DNA of 64,000 nucleotides from Kangiella sp. GTDB taxonomy: Bacteria > Pseudomonadota > Gammaproteobacteria > Enterobacterales > Kangiellaceae. The notes under the pieces are model-generated. The model ran no database searches. It was not told where the DNA came from and saw only the letters and a list, made by a program, of their open reading frames with translations. The position numbers were made by a program, and so were the translations under genes. The number at the start of each line of letters is the position of its first letter. Position 1 is the first letter of the stretch. The stretch covers positions 241,642-305,641 of the forward strand of contig JANQSG010000018.1 of assembly GCA_028284185.1 (NCBI GenBank), in the 5' to 3' direction. Positions 16,968 through 23,597 of the stretch are shown piece by piece.

Positions 16968-17846
16968 GTGATAAGAGTAATAGTTGTAGCATTATTTTTT
17001 TTAATTAGCTGTGATGCTAAAAAGCCTAAAATTGATAAAAGTGCATTTGAAGACTTAGATTTATATAAGTGTGTTTTAGAAAATTTGGAGAGAGTCGGCA
17101 CAGTTTCGTCAGATGCTACAAATAATAAAATCACAAATAAGTTTGATCATCTCAGCTGTACGGATAGTTATGAAAGTTATAAAGGATTAGAGCAACTAGA
17201 CGATCTGGTAGTGGTAATCCTTTCTCCTTATAAAGCTACGGACTTATCACCATTATCGGGTTTATCTAACTTAAAATCATTAACATTAATGGGGGGTAAC
17301 ATTGAAGATGTTACTCCTCTTGCACAACTTACCGAGCTTAAACATTTAAATATTAATTGGAATAATATTAAAGACATTTCGCCCTTAAGCGCACTTACGA
17401 ATCTAGAGAGCTTATATTTAGATAAAAATCAAATATCCGATATATCTGCCTTGAGTAATCTTCACAAACTTAAAATATTGCATTTAACTGATAATAATAT
17501 ATCCGAAGTCAAAGCTCTTCGAGGTTTGCTAGCGCTTGAGGAGTTATACTTAAATAGAAATGAAGTTGTAGGCGCGAACCCGATAAAAGATGCGACACCA
17601 CTTCTTCAGTTAAGTAACCTCAAAAAATTAGGCCTTATTGGCGATACTATAAACTGTGATCACAGAAAGCTTTTGAGAGAAACGTTTTCTAATATTGTTG
17701 ATATTCCTGGTAATGGCTGCCCTTCTAAGTTTCCCTGCACCGCAATGAAGGATATGCAGGAGCGTCATGGCGATGAATTAAAGTATGACTTTGAAGCTTG
17801 CACCGTTACCTTCCCGACCGAGGCAGAGAGCCTAAAACGAAATTAA
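16968..17846 (+). CDS. leucine-rich-repeat lipoprotein, element cargo
   Basis: This 292-residue protein has a short hydrophobic signal and a lipobox-like FLISC (Cys15), so it is predicted to be lipid-anchored. Five to six 22-residue leucine-rich repeats (about 90-225) follow, of the internalin/SDS22 type, e.g. LSGLSNLKSLTLMGGNIEDV and LTNLESLYLDKNQISDI. The C-terminal part has several cysteines (NCDHRK, NGCPSKFPCTAMKD), maybe disulfide-bonded. The start is GTG at 16968 after CAAGGATAACTGAA. Such repeats bind proteins; the target is unknown. It could be a surface or exclusion function carried by the element. Confidence 0.85.
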   Translation: MIRVIVVALFFLISCDAKKPKIDKSAFEDLDLYKCVLENLERVGTVSSDATNNKITNKFDHLSCTDSYESYKGLEQLDDLVVVILSPYKATDLSPLSGLSNLKSLTLMGGNIEDVTPLAQLTELKHLNINWNNIKDISPLSALTNLESLYLDKNQISDISALSNLHKLKILHLTDNNISEVKALRGLLALEELYLNRNEVVGANPIKDATPLLQLSNLKKLGLIGDTINCDHRKLLRETFSNIVDIPGNGCPSKFPCTAMKDMQERHGDELKYDFEACTVTFPTEAESLKRN

Positions 17847-17976
17847 GAGGTTTTTCCTCACTATAAAAAAGGGTAAGGTTACGGTAAGGTTCAATTCAAT
17901 TAATATCAGCCAAGTTAGCCCAATAACTACCTTATAAAACAAATACTTATGAGTTTTGCAACCAATACGCGCGCGT

Positions 17977-18046
17977 GAGTTTTCGGACACGTTAGAAAAA
18001 GAGTTTTTGGACACCTTAAAGAAGAGTTTTCGGGTGCCATAAAAGG
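17977..18046 (+). repeat. three tandem 23-24-base units (GAGTTTTCGGACAC type)
   Basis: Units are at 17977-18000, 18001-18023 and 18024-18046, each beginning GAGTTTT(C/T)GG. A partial unit, GAGTTTT, is at 17951. A 24-base period can also be read as eight-residue units (EFSDTLEK, EFLDTLKK), but the frame is not open upstream. It could be a protein-binding array or a decayed coding fragment. Confidence 0.6.
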
Positions 18047-18072
18047 ACTTTCTCTTACACTATAAAAAGACA

Positions 18073-18150
18073 GGGGGGCTTGCTTCGTAACTTATTGATT
18101 TTTATTAAGAAAGAAGTCAACTGGGGGGCATATTTTGTAAGCTATTGATT
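18073..18150 (+). repeat. two 28-base direct repeats, 50 bases apart
   Basis: GGGGGGC...GTAA..TATTGATT occurs at 18073-18100 and 18123-18150 with a few differences. The six-G run at the start of each is unusual in this AT-rich gap. Function is unknown. Confidence 0.55.
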
Positions 18151-18306
18151 GTAAAACCAAATCCCGTGATAACGATTAGACATTATAAGACAAGGGTTTT
18201 GATCAAAATAAGCCTTACCTATGGTTAGGTATTGCTTAAGGTGAGAAAGTGGCTTAAATGATCAGTTTAGTGTATTTTCAAGCAAATTATTAATATCCAA
18301 AAGCGA

Positions 18307-18948
18307 ATGACGACCATATTAAAAGCCAATCGGCTAAAAGGAGAATCTATTGAGTACCAATCAATATCAATGGTTTCATATTTTTTATGTTGGGCAGGAG
18401 AATACGCTAAAAAAGCTCTAGAACCTAAGCTTAATGATGAGCAGAAATTAAAATACTCAATTAGTTCAATAATGATGAACAGCTTATCACTAGAAGCTTT
18501 TATTAATGAGCGTGCCGAAAATGTCATTTCTGACGAAAACAAAATAAATTTTGATAGATGTAGAAAAGAGTTTGCTAATAAAACTAATTACAGCAATACG
18601 GTATGGAAACTAATATTTATATTTAACACTGAGCTTGATACTGATTTACCAAAAGAACTGTTAATAGCACTAGATAACTTAATGCAGTCCAGGCATAAGC
18701 TTGTGCATTACAAATGCGAAGAGTCTGCTAGAAAAATTAAACGGAGAGCGCCAAGTACAGATGACATGTTTTCAATCGATTTCTCGTCTGAACCATTAGA
18801 AGTTGAGCCTAGTTTAATCGAAAAAAACTTAACACCTACTAAAGCAAAAACTCATTATGAAGCCGTTCTAGAGTTAGCTAGAACCTATATTAGACTCAAT
18901 GATGGCGACTTGTCAGTCTTGGATGAATATCCTGCACTGAACCCATAA
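18307..18948 (+). CDS. HEPN-like protein with R-x4-H motif, possible defence cargo
   Basis: This 213-residue soluble helical protein carries LMQSRHKLVHYK: Arg129 and His134 with four residues between them, the core motif of HEPN ribonucleases. Earlier, MNSLSLEAFINERAENVI matches the first helix of many HEPN-type proteins. The C-terminus is acidic. HEPN proteins often cleave RNA in antiphage or toxin systems, so this could be an abortive-infection effector; no partner antitoxin is visible next to it. It is the last gene before attR, a usual cargo position, and its stop codon overlaps a right arm-site candidate. The family call is by motif only. Confidence 0.6.
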   Translation: MTTILKANRLKGESIEYQSISMVSYFLCWAGEYAKKALEPKLNDEQKLKYSISSIMMNSLSLEAFINERAENVISDENKINFDRCRKEFANKTNYSNTVWKLIFIFNTELDTDLPKELLIALDNLMQSRHKLVHYKCEESARKIKRRAPSTDDMFSIDFSSEPLEVEPSLIEKNLTPTKAKTHYEAVLELARTYIRLNDGDLSVLDEYPALNP

Positions 18949-19019
18949 TGTAACACTGTTTGTAACATCGGATTAATGTGCTTTATTCTATATTTGTTAT
19001 AAAACAATTGGTTGCAGAA
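18946..19019 (+). repeat. right arm-type integrase binding-site candidates
   Basis: TAATGTAACACTG (18946-18958) repeats exactly the left-end 12794-12806, and TGTAACA recurs at 18961-18967. AAAACAATTGGTTGCAGAA (19001-19019) matches AAAACAGTTGGTTATAGAA at 12729-12747 in 16 of 19 positions. Both ends of the element therefore share two repeat types, as needed for integrase or excisionase binding. Confidence 0.55.
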
Positions 19020-19023
19020 CTAT

Positions 19024-19053
19024 TTCAAGTCCCACTCCGGCACCAAATGAAAA
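19024..19053 (+). repeat. attR, displaced and decayed tRNA-Leu 3' end
   Basis: This matches attL except for one missing A in the acceptor strand (CTCCGGCACC instead of CTCCGAGCACC). It would not make a good tRNA end, consistent with loss of selection after displacement by the element. Confidence 0.9.
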
Positions 19054-19082
19054 ACCGTTAAATGAAGATTTAGCGGTTTTTT
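19050..19082 (+). terminator. displaced original tRNA-Leu terminator
   Basis: AAAAACCGTTAAAT pairs with ATTTAGCGGTTTTT (19050-19063 with 19068-19081; one G-U pair), with loop GAAG and a T-run. It lies directly after attR, where the chromosomal tRNA terminator would have been before insertion. Confidence 0.85.
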
Positions 19083-19134
19083 ATTGTGTCTAGTAAATAT
19101 AAGATAGTGATCTTGAATATGAAAATCTATCATT

Positions 19135-20166
19135 ATGTTCTTGTTTGATGTATTTATCAGATTTACTGGGCTAGGTTTTTTGCTAATTATGATTTTGGCT
19201 CTTTTGATTCAAAAGAAGTTTACACCTAGTTACTTTTTTTTGTTATTTTCTTGTTTTAGTCTATTTTGCTTATTATTGGGTTTTTCCCCTGAATATATAC
19301 AGTTGCCAAGTAATGTTAGATTTATAGTGAGGTTGTTTGATATACCTCATTTAGTATTTATTTGGCTATTTGCTTTATCCTTGTTTCAGCATAGCTTTCG
19401 GCTTAAAGTCTATCATGCTCTTATTATAATCGGTTATTGTTTACCAATTTTAGTAGTGCGTTTAGGGCAATTCGGCTTTTTGCCTGAGGCGCACTATTTT
19501 TGGTTCTTATTTTCAAGTTTGTTCTCCATAGGATTAATGATTCATTTAATAACAGTAACTCTTTATGGGAAAAAGGATGATTTAGTTGAAAAAAGAAGAC
19601 GAGCAAGGAATTACTTTGTAGTTCTTATTGGTTTTATAACTATTGGGGTAGCTATATCAGAAATTTTGTTGGTTAAAGATAACCTTAATCTTTTGTATAC
19701 AATAAAAGCCATGATTATTTGGGTAGGTATTCTTTGGGCTGCACTATGGTTATTAAAGTTAAACGAATCACCATTTAGTGATGCTATTAACAAAGCAAAT
19801 CATATCGACTTAACTCAGAGGGACCAGCAATTGATAGAACGGTTAGAAGAGCAGTTTACTGAGCATAAAATTTATTTAGATGCCAAACTTACGCCTGAAT
19901 TATTAGCTCAAAAAGTAGGGTTGCCCACCTATAAATTAAGAGAATTAATTAATAAAAAATTAGGTCATCAGAATTTTAGCAGTTATGTAAATAGCTATCG
20001 TATTGAAGCTGTAAAACGATTACTAAAAAACCCTTCTAAACGTGATATACCTATTTTAAGTTTGGCATTAGAAAGCGGATTCAGTTCTTTATCTCCTTTT
20101 AACAAAGCATTTAAGTCTAACGAAGGTATTACCCCTTCAGAATTTAGAAAGAATATAAGTTATTGA
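19135..20166 (+). CDS. AraC-type regulator with N-terminal membrane domain
   Basis: This 343-residue protein has about six hydrophobic segments in residues 1-205 and an AraC-type DNA-binding domain at about 235-340: LAQKVGLPTYKLRELINKKL (first HTH) and ILSLALESGFSSLSPFNKAF followed by GITPSEFRK (second HTH). Membrane-anchored AraC regulators probably sense something in the membrane or periplasm. It lies outside the integrative element, 81 bases after attR. The S41 protease gene follows in the same direction and is a likely target. No clear ribosome site is seen before the ATG. Confidence 0.88.
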   Translation: MFLFDVFIRFTGLGFLLIMILALLIQKKFTPSYFFLLFSCFSLFCLLLGFSPEYIQLPSNVRFIVRLFDIPHLVFIWLFALSLFQHSFRLKVYHALIIIGYCLPILVVRLGQFGFLPEAHYFWFLFSSLFSIGLMIHLITVTLYGKKDDLVEKRRRARNYFVVLIGFITIGVAISEILLVKDNLNLLYTIKAMIIWVGILWAALWLLKLNESPFSDAINKANHIDLTQRDQQLIERLEEQFTEHKIYLDAKLTPELLAQKVGLPTYKLRELINKKLGHQNFSSYVNSYRIEAVKRLLKNPSKRDIPILSLALESGFSSLSPFNKAFKSNEGITPSEFRKNISY

Positions 20167-20202
20167 TATTTGAAGAATTGACTAGCTTTTGATGGTTTTT
20201 CG

Positions 20203-20223
20203 ATAAGAGTCCGCTCTTATTTT
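20203..20223 (+). terminator. hairpin after the AraC-type gene
   Basis: ATAAGAG (20203-20209) pairs with CTCTTAT (20214-20220), loop TCCG, followed by TTT. It is a weak terminator by its AT-rich stem. Confidence 0.5.
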
Positions 20224-20257
20224 ATCGTAATGTTGTGGCTAGTATAATCTATCGTAA
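20221..20257 (+). promoter_or_regulatory. candidate promoter of the S41 gene with direct repeats
   Basis: TATAAT at 20243-20248 has a weak TTTATC 16 bases before it. TATCGTAA occurs at 20223-20230 and 20250-20257, on either side of the -10, 27 bases apart. These could be sites for the adjacent AraC-type regulator. Confidence 0.4.
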
Positions 20258-20271
20258 GAGATATAAACTTT

Positions 20272-21585
20272 ATGAGAGCTTTTATAACAATAGCAGCATT
20301 ACTATGCTTCTTTGCTTATACTCCGGTGAACTTTGCAACAATTAACAAAATCTACGATCCTGAGAGCTATAGAGAAGACATAGATCAATTAGTGACATCG
20401 GTTAAGGAAAATCATCCAAGACCGTTTATGTTTATTTCTGAAAAAGAATTTAATCAATTAGTTGATACCAAGAAAAATGAAATAACCAGTAAAACTACTT
20501 ATGGCCAATTTATATGGGATATGAGTGAGATTTTGGCTTCTATCGGTTGTGGTCATTCGAGCTTTAGATATTACTTTATTCAAGAAGACAATATCCTTCC
20601 TACCAATAGTCGTTTTCCAATGGATGTTAAGGTTTTTGGGGATAGATTATATATTACAGATCCTCTGATAAATTCTAAAAATTTGAGTAAGGGGCAAGAG
20701 ATTTTAACGATTAATGGTAAAGATACTCAGGTGATTTTAAGTGATATTTATACGCATATTTTTGCAGATGCAAACTTAAAAGGTAGTAAACGCTTTAACT
20801 TCAATGTATTTGCAAATAGCTATCTTGCCTATTACTTTGACCTCACGAATACTTACTCAGTGAAGGTTAGTGGCAACAAGGATGAAGTTAGGCTAACAAT
20901 GCTAACGGATTATAAACACAAACCAATGATTTCACCTAAAGATGGTTGCCAAGATCAATTGTGTCTAGAGTTTATTAACAGTAATACCGCCAAGCTTACG
21001 GTAAGAACATTTAATTATTACGGTGAACGTAGCAAAATATTTGAAGAATTTATTGATAAAAGCTTTGCTGAGATTAAGGCAAGAAAACCTCAAAACTTGA
21101 TAGTAGATATTCGTGGAAATGGTGGCGGAAACTCTTTTTCAGCAGCATATTTACTTGCACATATTGCAGATAAAGAGTTCATTTTTTATAAAGAATATGC
21201 CCCAGGAGCGGAAAGATTAAAGCAACCCATTGAGCCTTATCCGAATGCTTATCACGGAGATGTTTATGTAATAACTGATGGTAGTGATGGTTCTAGTGCA
21301 GGATTCTTTTTGTCTTTAGCTAAAAGTAATAGCTTTGCAGTAATAATTGGAGATGATTCAGGATCTAGTTTTTCAACAAATGCGGGTTATAAAGATCATG
21401 AACTTAGAAATACCGGTATTAAGTATCGAGTTTCAACGGTTATTATGGATACTAATGTTGATGGTTTAATTTATGGAAAGCCAATTAAGCCTGATTATAG
21501 AGCTGTTCAATCAATAGATGATTACCTAAATAATAAGGATACTATTCTAGACTTCACTATTCAGATGATAAACTCAAAGAATTAA
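20272..21585 (+). CDS. S41-family (C-terminal processing-like) peptidase, secreted
   Basis: This 437-residue protein has an N-terminal signal (MRAFITIAALLCFFAYTPVNF). It then has a tail-specific-protease fold: the segment GCGHSSFRYY (about 93-101), a short degenerate PDZ-like middle, the strand IVDIRGNGGGNSFSAAYLL and the catalytic serine in DGSDGSSAGFF (near Ser342). S41 enzymes cut proteins at C-terminal ends in the periplasm. The catalytic lysine is not certain from reading alone. It follows the AraC-type regulator and probably responds to it. Confidence 0.85.
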   Translation: MRAFITIAALLCFFAYTPVNFATINKIYDPESYREDIDQLVTSVKENHPRPFMFISEKEFNQLVDTKKNEITSKTTYGQFIWDMSEILASIGCGHSSFRYYFIQEDNILPTNSRFPMDVKVFGDRLYITDPLINSKNLSKGQEILTINGKDTQVILSDIYTHIFADANLKGSKRFNFNVFANSYLAYYFDLTNTYSVKVSGNKDEVRLTMLTDYKHKPMISPKDGCQDQLCLEFINSNTAKLTVRTFNYYGERSKIFEEFIDKSFAEIKARKPQNLIVDIRGNGGGNSFSAAYLLAHIADKEFIFYKEYAPGAERLKQPIEPYPNAYHGDVYVITDGSDGSSAGFFLSLAKSNSFAVIIGDDSGSSFSTNAGYKDHELRNTGIKYRVSTVIMDTNVDGLIYGKPIKPDYRAVQSIDDYLNNKDTILDFTIQMINSKN

Positions 21586-21633
21586 TATTAAGCTGCAGCC
21601 ATACTGTTTTAGCCTCTGGATTGAATCTACAAT

Positions 21634-22461
21634 TTAAATGATTTTAAGTTGCTTTAGCTTGGTTTGAACTTGTTGGAGCAGCTCTTGATCTAGGGACACT
21701 TTCTTATACCATTGGGTGGTATCTAGCCAAGTATGAACGTCTTCTAATTCCAACTGATATTGGCTGGCAATCAGTTTGGGAGTAATTTTTGATTTTTTGA
21801 GCTGCTTGGCTGTTCTTAACACGGTTTTCATCAGCTGTTTAAGCTGCTTGGGGTGTTTTTCCAGCACGGATTTTCGCACACAAGTGACAAAGCAAGACCA
21901 AGGGGTTGGGAAGTCGACAATTCGGCGCATTTCACCATGATCCACAAAGGGTTTGGTCATAAACTTTTCCCACAGGAAAACATAATTACCGCCTTGACGG
22001 AACAGTGCGCGGGCACCTTTAAGGTTATCAATGATTTCAAACTGTAAATTATGAATATCCAAACCCAGAGATTCTGCCAATAAATAGGCCATTAGATGCG
22101 AACCAGAGCCAAAACGACTAATGGCAAAAGTGGTATTTTTAAGATCTTGTAAACTGTGTAAGTCTGACTGAGTTGGAACATGCACACCCCAGATTAATGG
22201 TGTCTTGGTATAAAAAGCATAGAGTTCAAATTGAGCTTTAACTTCCGCCGAGTCGGCCACTGCCTTAATGGCGCCTTCAGTTAATAAAGTCGCTACATCC
22301 ACTTCATCATTATTCAGCGCTTGCACCATAGCACCCGTGCCGCTATGAAATTCTTTCCACTTGGCATCAATGCCGTGTTTTTTTAAAGCGCCAGAATTAA
22401 TGGCTAAACGCCAGGGTAGATTAAAGTGTTCGGGTACGCCACCGACTCGTAATTTGATCAT
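21634..22461 (-). CDS. ABC-type solute-binding protein without signal peptide (NMT1/SsuA-like)
   Basis: This periplasmic-binding-protein fold of the NMT1/SsuA/ThiY type has MIKLRVGGVPEHFNLPWRLA at the start, then FHSGTGAMVQALNNDEVDVAT and FAISRFGSGSHLMAYLLAE. Such proteins bind sulfonates, thiamine precursors or similar ligands. The predicted start has no signal peptide, and no permease or ATPase gene lies beside it, so it may not be a transport protein. In-frame alternatives are 22479 and 22518; the last overlaps the upstream stop as TAATG and adds a Tyr/His/Asn-rich stretch. I chose the start at the family boundary. Confidence 0.75.
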   Translation of the reverse strand: MIKLRVGGVPEHFNLPWRLAINSGALKKHGIDAKWKEFHSGTGAMVQALNNDEVDVATLLTEGAIKAVADSAEVKAQFELYAFYTKTPLIWGVHVPTQSDLHSLQDLKNTTFAISRFGSGSHLMAYLLAESLGLDIHNLQFEIIDNLKGARALFRQGGNYVFLWEKFMTKPFVDHGEMRRIVDFPTPWSCFVTCVRKSVLEKHPKQLKQLMKTVLRTAKQLKKSKITPKLIASQYQLELEDVHTWLDTTQWYKKVSLDQELLQQVQTKLKQLKII

Positions 22462-22517
22462 GTTGGATTCAGATTTCATGTTGTGATTATAACAATGAGT
22501 ATAAAAATTTTTATACA

Positions 22518-23516
22518 TTAGTGATTCAGTGTTTTGACAATAAAATCATCAACCCAACTTTGCAATCTGGAATTTTTGATAAAGCCGCAATGACCACCGT
22601 ATTGGGAGGCATGAATTTTTAAATTGTTAGTTTGGGCAAGAGAAAAAGTGTCTTGATAGCCAATCACCGGATCATCTTTACTCATTAAAATGGTTACAGG
22701 TGTGTCCAGGTTTTTAAGATAATCACCACTTAAGGCATAACCATTAAAATAATCATCAGGTGTTGGATAGTCGCCAAACAGTTGCAGCAAATATTCCGTC
22801 ATTTGACGCATGGATTTCATGGGATAAACGTTATCAAAGTTGTAAGACTCAGGGAAATGAAACTGCTTTTTGCGTAAAGAACGTTTCCATTTTCTGATGA
22901 AATAGTTGTGATAAAAACTCAGGCCGGTTTCCAGTTTATGTAAAATATCAATGGGGTTTATGGCAGGGCAAATAGCGATAGTTTGTTTTAAAGCAATGCC
23001 ATTAGTTGTTGCCCAATTGGCAATACGAGTGGCGAAGTTGCCGCCAAGTGAGAAGCCAATCAGTACCGTTTCTTTAGGGGCTATAAGCTGTTGTGCAGTT
23101 TTAACTGCGTTGATCACTTCCTGCAATCGATTTGAATGAAAAATCTCTTCATTCAAATGGTGGCTGGTTCCATGATCCCTCAAATTTAAGCGTAGAACGC
23201 TATGGCCTTCTTTGTAGAGTCGATTAGCGGCAGATAATAAATAAAGCGATTCGTGGCTACCTTCCCAGCCATGAATTAAAATGGCCAAAGATTTTTTACT
23301 TTGCGGATGTTTGGAATAAAAGCTTTGTAATTGTACCCCATCGCCAGCGTCAAGAATCATTTCTTTATTGGTATTGAGCAGAGCTTTGGATTGTTTTAGC
23401 AACAGAGGCCGGCGAAATTTAATGGTAGCTAAGAGTGATTGTACGTGACAATTTCGAGCCCAGACTGGTGGATTAAAATTTTCTTCTATGATGGTTATAT
23501 TATGCTTATGAGACAA
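22518..23516 (-). CDS. YheT-family alpha/beta hydrolase
   Basis: This 332-residue member of the YheT/ABHD1-3 family has the characteristic NFNPPVWARNCHVQSLLA near the start, HGWEGSHESLYLLSAA (oxyanion region), the nucleophile elbow LIGFSLGGNFATR, an acid in MSKDDPVIGYQD, and the catalytic His in YGGHCGFI. It is an esterase or lipase of unsettled substrate. It overlaps the solute-binding protein gene in a TAATG, so the two are probably cotranscribed. Confidence 0.9.
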   Translation of the reverse strand: MSHKHNITIIEENFNPPVWARNCHVQSLLATIKFRRPLLLKQSKALLNTNKEMILDAGDGVQLQSFYSKHPQSKKSLAILIHGWEGSHESLYLLSAANRLYKEGHSVLRLNLRDHGTSHHLNEEIFHSNRLQEVINAVKTAQQLIAPKETVLIGFSLGGNFATRIANWATTNGIALKQTIAICPAINPIDILHKLETGLSFYHNYFIRKWKRSLRKKQFHFPESYNFDNVYPMKSMRQMTEYLLQLFGDYPTPDDYFNGYALSGDYLKNLDTPVTILMSKDDPVIGYQDTFSLAQTNNLKIHASQYGGHCGFIKNSRLQSWVDDFIVKTLNH

Positions 23517-23597
23517 TTGGTCAGCTGGATTTGTTATTTGTTGCTATCATAGAAAAGTCTAAATTTGATTACAAGAAATTTGCCTGTCAGAATCGGA

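Larger units (their letters stand above)
17847..18306. other. 460-base gap with two families of short direct repeats
   Basis: No convincing gene is visible between the LRR and HEPN-like genes. A small GAGG/CCTC hairpin with T-run at 17846-17864 may end the LRR transcript. The rest holds the two repeat families entered separately. Confidence 0.5.
12652..19053 (+). mobile_element. 6.4-kb integrative element in the 3' end of tRNA-Leu(GAG)
   Basis: The element is bounded by a 31-base attL (12652-12682) and a 30-base attR (19024-19053) that differ by one deleted base. The integrase gene starts 178 bases inside attL. Contents in order are the integrase, two small overlapping ORFs, a structured segment, an orphan 274-residue protein, an AlpA-type regulator, an HTH protein, a tiny ORF, a replication-like winged-helix protein with iteron-like repeats, an LRR lipoprotein, a repeat-rich gap and a HEPN-like protein. 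It has no capsid, conjugation or relaxase genes, so it would need a helper or passive spread. The class (satellite or integrative plasmid) is inference. Confidence 0.9.

Noticed and set aside
17832-18014. Minus-strand ORF of about 60 codons over the tandem repeats
   Set aside because: It is low in coding quality, has no ribosome site, and the frame is explained by the repeat units.
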